Origin: Ciona savignyi
Taxonomy: Eukaryota > Chordata > Ascidiacea > Phlebobranchia > Cionidae
Assembly (NCBI GenBank): GCA_000149265.1
Contig: CH003381.1
Location: 1,759,674 to 1,823,673, forward strand
DNA length: 64,000 nt
Reading direction: 5' to 3'
Positions 47,233 through 58,640 of the stretch are shown piece by piece. Position 1 is the stretch's first letter. Each line of letters opens with the position of its first letter. A program made the translations under genes and the position numbers. Below the pieces are notes generated by a model. That model made no database searches. It was not told the origin of the DNA and was given only the letters and a program-made list of their open reading frames with translations.

Positions 47233-50200
47233 TCAGTTAGTCGAATAAATAGCAGAACTTGTCTCCATATAGTTTTGGAAATGGCAACAAATTGAATTCA
47301 GTTCAGCCGATCTCAATTTTTCCACTACATATTGTTCGTTGAAGTTAGATGCTTTTTTTTGGCTAACTTTTTCAATTAAACGAATTCGGAATTCCGATGG
47401 GTTGTCTGCAATATAAAAGTTGGGCAATCAATATGTATAGGGTTTGATGAATAGGATAGGATAGGATAGGATATTCATGTTTATCCCCGTGAATGGGAAA
47501 ACCTAGGGGGTTATCACACGGGCAATCGTCAGATCACCGCGCGCCCATCGTCGGGTTACCGGAGCTATTGCAGTGTGTTGTATATGATAGACACGTTCCT
47601 TCAATTTGGTAGAACCCATTAATCCGCTGGGTTCAGGCAATGTCCGTAAAGTGCCTTGCCCAAGGACACAACCGTCTAGCTAGCGACCAGTTTCGCACCT
47701 GCAACCTTTCGATTGAAAGGCGACGCACTTAACCGCTAGACCATCGGGCCGGTTAAGCACGTCTCTTGAATAAATTGATGATTACAAATGCTGGAAATAC
47801 CATTTTATTATTAATTAATTAGTTTTCATAATAGGTTACATACGTTTTGCCAATTCGTCGATATCTGCTGTAGATAGGTTACAGCTTCTTCCTAACTTCT
47901 GTAACTGCTCATTTGTCATTTTCGCATTTTCAGTCTTGAAAAACGCTACACATTCTAAAAGAAGTGCAAAACATGACACAATGATTTTACACTAGGAATA
48001 CACAATGTGAAACAAGACTAGTACACATGATGTTTTACCCACTCTCTAGTATGAATGACTTTTATTTTGTTTTTGGCCTATGCTACCCAATTGTCCAACT
48101 GAACAGTTTGTTGTGTTATTGGCGAAGAATCGAAATTGGCTATTACTCTGTGTTAATTGGCAAAGCACTTAGCAGACATCACATAAACCCAGAGGATTAA
48201 TGTAAGTACTAAAACTAAATGGTCTTAATCTTATACGGCACACTACAATAGCTCATGTTTGCCCTTATAATTGCCATTGTGATAACTTGCGTTTTTTTCC
48301 AATCACACAGATAAAACATGAAAAAGGGTGTATAGTTAATGGAAATCATTTCTTTAAATACTTACTTTCAAAATGGTTCATATTATCGGGTAAGCTGGGC
48401 GACTGGGCACATTCAGCAACCGTCTGTGAATGTACTTCAACAATTGTGCCATCAGTGGGAGTAAAACCAGTAGCCTTAACCAACTGATTAGCAGACCCAC
48501 CATGTGTATGTGTAATAAATGTTTGTTGTTTGTTTATGAAAATGTCGCCTGAGAAATCGCATGGGTGGTAAAATGTACTATTTTCAGAACATGCACGCTT
48601 GCGCTTAGACGGTGAAAATTTTTTGGATTGTTTTTGTTGAATTTTGTCTTCTTGTATATAAACTGCTTCTTCTCTATTGGTTCCCGATTGAGCCTGCATA
48701 TAAAATTAAATTATGTTTAATATTAATTACTTGAGCAGAGATAAATTTTCAGAAACTGTATCACTCATGAGATAGGAGATAGGTACTTCTGTCTGAACAC
48801 TTGGTACACCATAGTTCTTAAACAACACTGCATATTTTCAAACCACAAGAAGACAACCAACTACTTTCACACATAATTTATTAAATTTGTGTGCAAGCAC
48901 AAACTAAGTTATCTTCCCTACCACTATGTATTGGACAATTTTTTCTACAACTAAAGTGAAAAACAAAATAGTAAAAAACCTAATAAATCATGTAATTTAA
49001 CCCAGAAATCCATAAAATACAACAGTCATACATAATTTTAATTTCTATGTGTAAAAAATATTCGGACATTTAAAATGAACACAAATCGACAAAGATTAAA
49101 GAAAACCTGATGTCCCTTTCCCGTTTAAGATCTATTCTGGTAAAAATCACCCCCCTCACAAACCCATATTAAATAAGTCATAGAAGTTTTTATTGTTAAC
49201 CAACAAAAATATATTATCTTTACCAGAGCATGTATATAGAGTATTGGTAACGCACATTAGTTTCTGCCAGCAGTAACAAACAATATACATAATGTATAAA
49301 ATATATATGAAATGTGGTTAGGTTAGGTATGAAATGTGGTTAATTTTAAAACCCACAACATTTTGCTTCTAGAAACATATATACAGTCTAAATGTGGTTT
49401 TATAAATAGTGTTGGTTGCCATATGGTTGACACTTTACTTTTTATGTGTCTCTTTACCAACATAAAAGTTTATTTGTCTTTAAAGTATGGTTAACATTTA
49501 TAAAAGTTTTAACTAGTTAACTGCTAATTAGAGCAATATTCATATATTTTAATAACTTAATTAGTAGATAAACTTTTACCTGAGGTGGGTGTGTTGAAAG
49601 TAAAGGCTTTTCTCTTTGTGGTGTTAGTAACGGTTCTTTGCTTTTCGAACTATAAAAACAATATTTTTAATTTTTGATCTAATATAACTGTAAAAAATAT
49701 TGGATAATACTCACTTTGATGAATTTGAACCAGGTTCCTCATCAATGGGCTGTAACAGTAAACGGTATTAGATTTTTTAAATGTGATTATATTTGTATAA
49801 TAAGACGGGTATGAGAAAAGGTAATTTTATTACTGGTGTCCCATCCCCCTTTTAGTTTTATTCTGGTAAAAATCAACCCCCTCACAAACCCATATCAAAT
49901 AAGTCATATGAGTTTTTATTGTTGACCAACAAAAATATATTATCTTTGACAGAACATGTATATCGAGTATTGGTAACGCACATTAGTTTCCGCCTGTAGT
50001 AACAAACGATATACAAGTTGTATATATTATTATATTATATATAAAGTGTGGTTAGATAACTTTAAAACCCATGAAATCTTGCTTGCAGAAACATATATAC
50101 AGCCTAAATGTGGTTTTATAAATAGTGGTGGTTAACATATGGTTGACACTTTACTTTTTATGGGTGTCTATACAAAAACAAAGGTTAATTTGTCTTTAAA

Positions 50201-53200
50201 ATAGACATTCATAAAAGTTTTAAGTAGTTAACTCTTAGACCGATATTCATAAATTTTAATAACTTAAATAGTAGATAAACTTTTACCTGAGGTGGGTGTG
50301 TTGATACAGTTAGTAACGGTACTTTGCTTCTTGAACTATAAAAATAATATTTTTAAACTTTGATCTAATACAAATATAAAAGATTTGAGTTAATACTCAC
50401 TTTACAGATGAATCTGAACCAAGTTCACCATCAATAGGCTGCAAAAGTAAAATGTATTAGATTGTTTAAATGTTATTATATTTGTATAAAAAGACGGGTA
50501 TGAGAACATATAAGCCTCTTTTGTTTATGTTAAAGTGTATGATGGTGATTTCTGTTTACTAAACCATAAATAGAAAAATCAAATTAACTGAAAAACAAGT
50601 AGAATAGGGGTTGATTGTTAAAATAATTAGTTCAACTCACTTCTTTATCATATTTTTTGCACGAAACGATTGGAAGATTTTTGCAGAAAAGAACTATGAC
50701 TAAGATGATGAGAATGAATACTAACAACACAATCACTGCCACAATCCAATAAGTATTTGTTGTAGTAGTATGGGAGTATCGGGTGGTAATTGCAGCATCG
50801 GGTGACTCTATATCCATATTCCACATATCACAAAACCACCCGGATCTTAATATTGTTATATGGAAATGGGTAACCTTTAGTGAAACAAGTTTCCTACTTA
50901 AAATCAATCATTAAATATTTAAAAACTGACAAAAATTTCTTAAGCAATACCTGTTTGATCAATAGATGAGTTGAGTAAATCTTGGTATAAAATGATCATA
51001 AACGGTAATAAAGACTTACTAAAAAGTAATAAAGACTTACTGGATTTAAATTGGGTGTTTATTATAGAAAACTAATATTTACTTTGTGTTGCGTCATCAG
51101 AACTTGATAAATCTTGAGTGGACACCATTAGTTGTGTTGTGCTTTTGGTTTCACCAACTGTGGTCCCTTCTTTTGCAAATCTAATTTTGAAGGAAACAGC
51201 ATCAAATATATTATATTATATATTATATCAAATATATTATATTATAAATTATATATATACAGTGGAACCCCGCTTGGAGACCACCTCGATAACACAACCA
51301 CCTCATTATCAGGACCACTTCGGCGCGGCCCCGAATAATTTACTATGGTAATGCATTGTATTCTGTTTCAATAACGCGACCACCCCGGTTTCCAGACCAG
51401 GACCGCCATATTTTGGTCCAAAACTTCAAATTTGACTCCGCTTAAGTGACCACATGTGCTAAATAATTTGCCTTTGTCACCAAAATAACAAGATTAAATT
51501 TCTTTTATGATCAAAACAATAAGAATAAATGAGCGCACACAAAAAAAATGTGGCAAACAGAACTAAATCCTACAAGATAAATTTTAGTATTAAATTCATT
51601 CTGCAGTATCTGATAAAAAGAATGGCATTTGGTGAAAATTTAGTAAAAATGCAGACGTTTAAGCTGCATATAACGACAACTTGCTGCAAATCCAAATTCA
51701 CTAACACGACCACCCTGCTAATGCGACCACTTGATCACGGTCCCATAGGTGGTCAGGCAAGCGGGGTTCTACTGTATATATATATATATATATAAAGAAA
51801 ACATTTACTGGATATTACAGTTATAGGATAAAAACTGTAAGTTATCCATTAGTTAAATGGAACTTTTATTATAACTATTCTTTTCTATTACCACAAGAAC
51901 ACTGTTTACAGGAAATCAAATTTTTATTCGGTATCACTTTAACTGACACACAGCTAATGTTTCCGTTTCCAGTAAAGGCATATTTTTAAAAAACTAAGAG
52001 TCGATGTCAGACCGAAATATTTAATGTATCACTCACTAAACATGGAAACTTATGGTTGCGCTATAAGTCAATATTTGTTCTGTTATTAAGTTGCTCTAAG
52101 CAAAACAGCCTTGAAAGTCTTGTTCAGGGTACATGCAAAACTAAGAATGGTTAAAACTTAGTAGCCTAGCCGCTAGCCTATCCTATCTTAATGTAATGTA
52201 CAGTTAATTTAACCGAAAAAATATCACATTCGCTTTAAACTAGTGTGGTTTTTTAAAATACCCAAAGCATGAAACAGCTATTACAAGGGCTTTAAATGTA
52301 ACATGTTCTTACTTTTTAGGTTTGCATCTGTCAGAGCCACCCTCTGATTCATAGCCTGCAAGACACGGCCTGCATGTTCTGTTGGTGAATGGTGTGCCCT
52401 CAGTCCCAATCTCATAATTTTGTGGACACTGTTGGAATGGGACACAGCGTCCCTCAGAACGAAAATAGCCAGACCTACAGTGACAGCTGGAAAAAATATT
52501 ACAAGTTTAAAAACATTTAAGCATCAGGTTAAGAAACATGAAAATATTGTATGGAATTTAAATTAGATAAATAATGTTACTGTAACAGTACAAATCATGT
52601 GAAATACCACCAACTAGGGCTGTGATTCAGGCGTTTTTCGACACAGCCACTGATAACCTAAACCGTCGCTATGACACAGGCACTGGTAAGATAAACTGTC
52701 CTTGCGATACACACTTATAAGCTAAACCATCTCTGCGACACAGAACCGGAAAACGAAACCATCGTTGCGTCTTACTTTATATTTAAGTTTAAGATGATTT
52801 ATAATTTAAATTAAAGTTTTACATGTGAAGCTGGTGAAGAAAAATAAACAATGTATTTAAGTCCGAAGTGCTTGAGTTATGAGTAAAGCAGATTAAAAGT
52901 TAATGTTTTTACGTTCTACTGATAAAGATTAATTATTGTTCATTCATTAGCCTATTTGCTTTATTGATAGATATTATATGTTTGAATAGTCAAATACACA
53001 AGTTATGTTGCAGTTTGTGTAATCAAAGGTGATAATAGTTGTTTATGTTTAATCATTAATGAACGTGGCTGGTTACATCATCTATCTGACTGAAAACCAA
53101 GTAGCATGTTATAGGCTAATACATAGACAACTTTACTTCTGAGCCATAATATTTCGTTACACTATTTATATAAAGCTTTCTTGGTTGTAAAGTTTCCTTT

Positions 53201-55172
53201 AGTCAATTAAAAATATTCAAAAATCAAAATTGGACATTATGACGTCATAATTCTTGCGACACTTGCGAAGAGTGTAAAATCTGATTGCCAATACAAGTGA
53301 ATGAATCACAGCCCTGCTATTAACTAAAGGTAAAATCCTAATTGGGTGGTACACAAAATAAAAATGCTTAACTGTTTGTTGTATCTGCGCATACATATAA
53401 CTTTAAAAATTCTCCTTTTTATGTACTAATAAGGAAAGGAAAATAACTTACCTTGGGCCATGTTTGCTATCGCCGAGAATAAATTGTTCGAATTTCGTGT
53501 CATCACAATCAATCTTGGTGATATTAGGGAGCGTACATTCCCGGTTGGTGTGCATTTCTTCCTCCATATAGGAATCCCCCTCACACGGCACACAAACTGT
53601 GGAGGATGGATTATCTTCATCACACCATGATTCCAGCCTTGTCCCACTTGGACATTGGCAGCAGAACCAGTCCTTTTTTCCGTTCTGATGCACGTTTACC
53701 ATTTGTCGTTCTCCATTGAACTTGAGTGGTGGAAGATCAGGGCACTCGATCTCAACTCCTTCACCTCGGATCTGAATAAATCATGCGAATAAAACTGCGA
53801 TTAGGAACGCCATATGCATTATGGACAGATAACAGTTGGAAATAAAATAGATAACGATATGTATTATTTGTCATAGCTAGGGCTGTGCATTGGTTAACCG
53901 TTAATAAAATCGGTAAATGGTTAACCGATTAGAGCTCGGCGTAATTACGGACGTCGAAATTACGTTACGTAAGTAAGGATGTGCGAAGTTAACGTGGACG
54001 TCAGTTAACTGTCAATGAAGTCAATAAATGGTTAACCGACTGTGTTCGTTTTTCAGCCTACAACAGCGCATGATAACAAAATAATTCGAAAACAAAATAA
54101 TAAATATGATTTTGTAGGTCTTGGCGTTGCTAACCGCAGCGCCGCTTTTCTAAGGATTCGTCGCGGTGTTTATTGCTTTGATCGGCGGTTTGACCTAGGG
54201 TTACGTTGACCTAGATTCAATACAGGACCTCTGACGCACTCCCGCTATGTTCTTTTCTTTGATCGGTTAATCTTTATAAGAATCTAGGTTCTTGCACAGC
54301 CCTAGTATACAATGTTATGGCCACGTATATTAATTGAAAAAAGTAAAGTCGAACAACAGGCAAACTTCTAATTGTACAATTTTAGTTCCCATAATAGACT
54401 TAATATTTTATCGAATTAAGAGGCCAGTTCGTGCGGGCCACCGATGTTTTGACTAGTGCGACGTACGATAAGAATATAAGATAAACGTGAGATGACGGAA
54501 AGTGGCCTTATCTTGTGAAGACACCGGCCTTGCGGCAGTGCAAGATAACAATACACGCTATAAGCAGGTTGTTTTTATAACGCCGTGAGGTCGGCTTGCA
54601 TCATTACATCGAGTAGGAAAAACTGCCGATTTAATCGGTTAACCGGTTAACCGATTTATTTTTGGATCGGTTAACCGTTAAGATTTTTTATGAATTTGCA
54701 CAGCCCTAGTCATAGCATATATTGTGTGATGAATTAAGCAACTGGGAACTTTACATTCCTTTAATTAAACTTACAAATGTTTTTTTTCAGTACTTACAAG
54801 GTAAAACCCATAGTTACTAAGACTGGAAAAGGTATTTATAAAAACAAATACACCTTCCCGAAGCTTATCATACAATGGGACCCGATACTATTGATTCAAA
54901 GAATTGAGATAAGTTTGTCACTCCATCTATATTGTTAAAAGTAATTCATCTCATAGCAACTATTGGTGGTCCAGCACCTAAACTGGCATCTTACAAGAAC
55001 CAGTATGGTAACAGATTTATTTTAATACAAGTAGATTTAATAGAACAAATGGGTTTAATGGGAAAAATCATTATCTTTGGTTTTGTCTAAAAATTATTTT
55101 GTTCTAATTGTAACTTACCAGACAAGTCGCCATTAAAAGTACGAACAACGAGATTTTCATATTTGTGGACAT
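47233..55172 (-). CDS. TNF-receptor-like death-domain receptor, gene D
   Basis: Exons, 5' to 3': 55119-55172, 53452-53771, 52313-52486, 51083-51180, 50641-50807, 50401-50438, 50287-50335, 49715-49749, 49580-49649, 48366-48693, 47844-47954, 47233-47405. All sites are GT/AG, phases agree, and the product is 538 aa. Residues 1-18 are most of a signal peptide (second Met, MKISLFVLLMATC, also possible). Residues 19-183 are cysteine-rich TNFR repeats, with the first two in one 320 nt exon (WFCCQCPSGTRLE; CVPCEGDSYM) and the third CRSGYFRSEGRC. Then come a Thr-rich stalk, a membrane span at about 235-257 (YWIVAVIVLLVFILIILVIV) and a tail with a Lys-rich run SPSKRKR. The C-terminal death domain (about 447-525) is shared with gene C. 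AATAAA follows the stop (47213-47218, minus strand). The extracellular part is the most diverged of the array. The acceptors at 51180 and 50807 were chosen by phase. Confidence 0.85.
47452..47752 (-). repeat. tRNA-derived SINE in the last intron of gene D
   Basis: The same insertion as 27319-27619, essentially unchanged, tail of TATCC units included. Predates the 12 kb duplication. Confidence 0.9.
49580..50438 (-). repeat. Tandem duplication of an exon pair in gene D
   Basis: Exons 50401-50438 and 50287-50335 are repeated as 49715-49749 and 49580-49649, with the introns and downstream DNA also repeated (for example the CCTCACAAACCCATAT stretch at about 49154 and 49880). Encoded motifs are PIDGELGSDSS / PIDEEPGSNSS and SKVPLLTVSTHPPQ / SKEPLL...STHPPQ. 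Phases are kept, so each pair is a frame-neutral cassette. Confidence 0.8.
51260..51774. mobile_element. Tigger/mariner-like MITE in gene D
   Basis: A 515 bp element with inverted ends CAGTGGAACCCCGCTTG / CAGTAGAACCCCGCTTGCC, flanked by TA in a (TA)n tract. Repeated CGACCACC/ACCACTT motifs lie inside both ends. No transposase. Lies in the intron between exons 52313-52486 and 51083-51180. Confidence 0.8.
52615..53316. mobile_element. Older hAT-type MITE in gene D
   Basis: About 700 bp with ends TAGGGCTGTGATTCA / TGAATCACAGCCCTG. The 8 bp flanks CCACCAAC and CTATTAAC differ only by C/T changes, as a decayed target duplication would. The outermost bases match the family at 10288 and 53878. Lies in the intron between exons 53452-53771 and 52313-52486. 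Confidence 0.65.
53878..54708. mobile_element. Non-autonomous hAT element in intron 1 of gene D
   Basis: An 831 bp relative of 10288-11253 in the opposite orientation, with ends TAGGGCTGTGCA / TGCACAGCCCTA and a perfect 8 bp target duplication GTCATAGC (53870-53877 and 54709-54716). It has the same GGTTAACCG subterminal clusters. Confidence 0.88.
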
Positions 55173-55378
55173 ATCTGGACTGAACAGAATCAGTATTTCA
55201 GTAGATATTTATATATCTCTATATATGATAATCGTTTTCCAATGTAGCTGCAACAAAAACATTATTTATATAATAAATAGGTCATAGACACCTCATACAG
55301 TCATTTTTTCTGAAGTAAAATAATTTCATATTTTAAATACATAAAGGCGCATTATGATTAGAACATCTTTTTTGACAG

Positions 55379-55840
55379 TTAGTTTTTTTCTTCATTTTTC
55401 AAACGCTCTAAAAATTCTGCTTTGTCTTTATCGCTCATGTAATCCAAGTATTGACGGAGTTCCAATTCCGCATGCTGCTTTTTGTGGGTCTGCCGCCCAC
55501 GATACATAATCACAGCTGAACCTATGAACCAGATCACCATCATAATAGTCGCAACTCGTACCCTATGCACCCACAATGCCGATTCTAGCACCTCGGGATG
55601 AATTGTATCTGGAACTTCCTCGATTGTTTTGAACTTGCCAGCACGAACTAACCTTTTCTTCTGTTTATCATTTATTCTAATTTCTCCGGGCATTTTGTGT
55701 TTGTATTTCGCGTGGTGATTCGAAAATTGTCTGTGGCAGATTTTAAAAGATGCAGCCGTTTTCGAACTTTGATGTATCATCCATAATCTTGTGCAACATT
55801 GACGATGCATCATACACGATATCACATTATTCAAAAACAT
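55379..55840 (-). CDS. FAM162: FAM162 (UPF0389) family mitochondrial protein
   Basis: An intronless 153 aa frame. The N-terminus up to about residue 50 is rich in Arg, Lys, Ser and His without acidic residues, as in a mitochondrial presequence (Met 11 is an alternative start). Residues 56-90 match the family: KKRLVRAGKFKTIEEVPDTI compares with the WSGRFKKEDEIPETV region of vertebrate FAM162A. A membrane span follows (about 95-114, VATIMMVIWFIGSAVIMY), then a charged tail with ELELRQYLDYMSDKDKAEFL. In vertebrates FAM162A is a hypoxia-linked mitochondrial protein implicated in cell death; that role here is only inferred. The stop is about 207 nt upstream of gene D's start codon on the same strand, close enough to suggest a shared transcript in a tunicate. 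Confidence 0.85.
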   Translation of the reverse strand: MFLNNVISCMMHRQCCTRLWMIHQSSKTAASFKICHRQFSNHHAKYKHKMPGEIRINDKQKKRLVRAGKFKTIEEVPDTIHPEVLESALWVHRVRVATIMMVIWFIGSAVIMYRGRQTHKKQHAELELRQYLDYMSDKDKAEFLERLKNEEKN

Positions 55841-57214
55841 ACTTTTTAATATTAAATCCCTCTTTGGTGCAGGAATTTTACATAATTTATACGGTTCTGA
55901 TACCTATATCATATTTGATACGTCAGTTTGATTATATGTGGTTGACTATAACTATAAACACTTAACCTATATATATATTAGAACAGTTAATCTTCTCAAC
56001 TCAAAACATTAAGGGAAAGACATTGTATTTTAAAAGTTAGTACCGGTACTTAAATATAGGGATGACCACTATTATAATGAGTACTGCATTACACTAAAAA
56101 GTTATGGCAGAGCTCTATCATTCAATTTTTTTTTTTTTTTATATTGTCTGCATTCTTAGTTTATTTGACCAAATTTAACTTTAACACTGATACATTTAAA
56201 CTCCAAAATATTAAAATTGTAAATGGCGCAGTGGAAAATCGATATCCATATTCGATGAGTTGACTATAATAATGCAGTTATTTTACTTGCAACTGTTGCT
56301 TTCTATTATTGCTGGTATTTTGTACTTTATTGTATTTATTTGTCTATCCTAAAATTAAGTATCAAATATTAATAATAACACATATATGTATCAGGTATTT
56401 TTTTATATATTAATCACCGGTAACCTATAGAATGGTGTATTTATTTGGGATTATGTCACACCAATATCCCAACAAAAATATATTTAATTAAAACCATTTT
56501 TTACATACCGTACATTTTTTTAATTTCTGCAACTTGATTACTTTAATTACAAACCGTTTTGATATTAAGCACACAAATTAAATTCTTAGTTTAAAATTAA
56601 AACAACATTATAGTAATAGTAATATTCTATTTTCAACCATAAAAATGTGGTATTAAACTTCAACATGCACTTGTTTTTGTTTTTTTTTAATTCCTGACAG
56701 TTTAAGTTAATGGTGACTGTGTTTATTTAAAGAAATAAAAAAAAAAACAAGAAAATGTATTCACTTGACTTGTCTTGATAAATCACTTACTGCACATTAT
56801 TAATTTACTGTGTGTTAATACAAAGCTTACTGTCATCCAAAAACTAGTGTTCTGAACTGCGCACTGTTCTCAACTAAAAAGGCTTGCGCAATAACTAAAC
56901 ACCGTAGTTGGCTTCTGGTAGGGAGAAATGACCAAATGAAAGTTGATGATTCATTGTGTACGCTTTGCCATGAACAAAGTTTCAAATTTCAAGGCCGATG
57001 AAGGGTGGCAACCATAAACAATATTTACCTTGAAGTGTGCGAAATAACACATGCCTATGTTCATACCTATATTGTCCGACGGATAAACCCAAAACACACT
57101 ATAAAGGTACTTTCTACTTACTATTATAGTCCTACATATGGTCTAATTCATTTGAGGTATGCTACCACGTATATATGACACCCGTTCGAAATTCGTATAT
57201 ATCGGAATATCAGC
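55841..57214. other. AT-rich intergenic DNA
   Basis: No gene or clear repeat seen. There are homopolymer runs (T-run near 56127, A/T-rich near 56680-56750). The first few hundred bases presumably hold the FAM162 promoter. Confidence 0.4.
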
Positions 57215-57230
57215 CGAATGCAGCACATTT

Positions 57231-57350
57231 TTTTTTCTTTTTTTACCGAGCTAAGTTTCGAACCCATAATGGGCTCGTCACTAGGACCGTTTTTTTAATA
57301 AGAGTCGGTATATGTATCGTTCGCGTTGACCATTTGGCCACACGACCGTA
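57231..57350 (-). repeat. Second type of tRNA-like SINE with A-rich tail
   Basis: On the minus strand a tRNA-like box A (TGGCCAAATGGTCAACGCG) is followed by box B (GGGTTCGAAAC) and an A-rich tail at about 57231-57245. It is flanked by a 16 bp target duplication CGAATGCAGCACATTT (57215-57230 and 57351-57366). The sequence and tail differ from the GGATA-tail family, so it is a different SINE or a retroposed tRNA-like RNA. Confidence 0.7.
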
Positions 57351-57925
57351 CGAATGCAGCACATTTCCCCGTCTATTTCACGCATCACGTACCTGCCGTC
57401 TGGCGTCTATGTTAGACATTGACCTGTCTGCTTATCACTGCCCTGTACTCGCCGTCTTCGCAAAACACTAAAAATAGAATAATAAACTGCATGTTGGCTA
57501 AATCCACTTTGCCATACTTGGTCATATATCTCGCGTTTTAATCCGCCAGTAACTAATTGGAGTGTGTTAACTTGTTTACTAGTGTGCTATTGCGAAATCT
57601 TGCCACATTACATTTAATTTAAATATATAACTAAACTTTAAACCAGTCAATTAAACTTTAAGTATTTCCGATTGAAGAAAATTCCCTTTTGGTAAAATAT
57701 ATTTCGGTGCCGTATTCTAGTCTGGGTATGGAATTTGAACAAAAAGTTGTTTGTGCGCTCTGATTTCACCACAGACTTTGGACTGAAAGCAAATCAAAGT
57801 ATTGGATGATTATGTTACATAACCAACATAATCATAAAACAAGCGAAGACAAAACACAATTTATATGTACCTGTCGCACAGAAAAATGTCCAAAAATTAG
57901 AAATTGCCAAAAGAATCGACCTTAA

Positions 57926-58150
57926 CGCTCAACCAATGAACTACAATGTATCGCGTTGGGTGATGTCAGTTGTGTTCCAAGAGTGACGTATCACCTTAAT
58001 GAGACTTTCTCCTGAGGTAAACATTTATTCGGGGCCTCCGAGTGGTGTATTCAATCCCTTAAAGAATTTGCTGACAACACATTTATATATAGGTCCCATA
58101 TAAAGGTATGTTGCGGAGAGTTTTAATTCATACCGGAACGATACGTAAAC
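57926..58150. repeat. Direct repeat, copy 1
   Basis: About 225 bp repeated at 58440-58640. Shared blocks are CACCTTAATGAGACT, GGTAAACATTTATTC, ACAACACATTTATATATAGG and ATACCGGAACGATACGTAA. Includes a TATAAAGG-like motif. Confidence 0.7.
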
Positions 58151-58439
58151 GATTGATTACTTGCATTTATACAGTCTTTAATTTATGCAAGTGCAAACAA
58201 ATACGGCAGCCCGGTGCCTTGTTTTTCGCAGTAAATGTCAACCCGAAATCATCAATTAAATTCAGCAAAAGCAACAAATACGAATGGACCATACTTAAAA
58301 CAATTACAATAGCCTTTATAATCGAAATGTTACTTATTTACTTTATTAAAATCGAAATGTTAATTATTTACTTTTTTAAAAGCGCCGAAATGTTAACAAT
58401 AAACCAAAGGTACCACACGATTAAATTAATGTTGACGTC

Positions 58440-58640
58440 AACGCTCAACCTAACGTCAATTGTATCGCACCTTTACTTGTGTCACCTTAATGAGACTCTC
58501 CTAAGGTAAACATTTATTCCGGCTGCCCGGGTGGTGTAATCTCTCCCTTACAGAATTTGCTAACAACACATTTATATATAGGTCCTATATAAAGAGAAAT
58601 GTTGTCGAGAGTTTTAATTAATACCGGAACGATACGTAAT
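58440..58640. repeat. Direct repeat, copy 2
   Basis: The second copy of 57926-58150, about 490 bp further on. Between them lies an imperfect 30 bp tandem repeat (AATCGAAATGTTA...TTTACTTT) at about 58321-58400. Confidence 0.7.

Larger units (their letters stand above)
28326..48365. repeat. 12 kb tandem segmental duplication, right copy
   Basis: It begins at the match to about 16180 (AATGTCAATATAG) and ends inside gene D's large exon near 48365. It is longer than the left copy because of later insertions: hAT 29876-32332, piggyBac-type 33053-33912, hAT derivative 36342-37026 and LTR fossil 40593-44569. A deletion of about 500 bp between 28780 and 28790 removed most of the counterpart of gene B exon 16704-16823. 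Confidence 0.85.

Noticed and set aside
57175-57471. 98 aa plus-strand frame
   Set aside because: Runs antisense through a SINE with its poly-A tail read as phenylalanines.
58108-58509. 133 aa plus-strand frame
   Set aside because: Contains a 30 bp tandem repeat in AT-rich DNA and starts in a duplicated non-coding unit whose other copy closes after about 14 codons. Probably chance.
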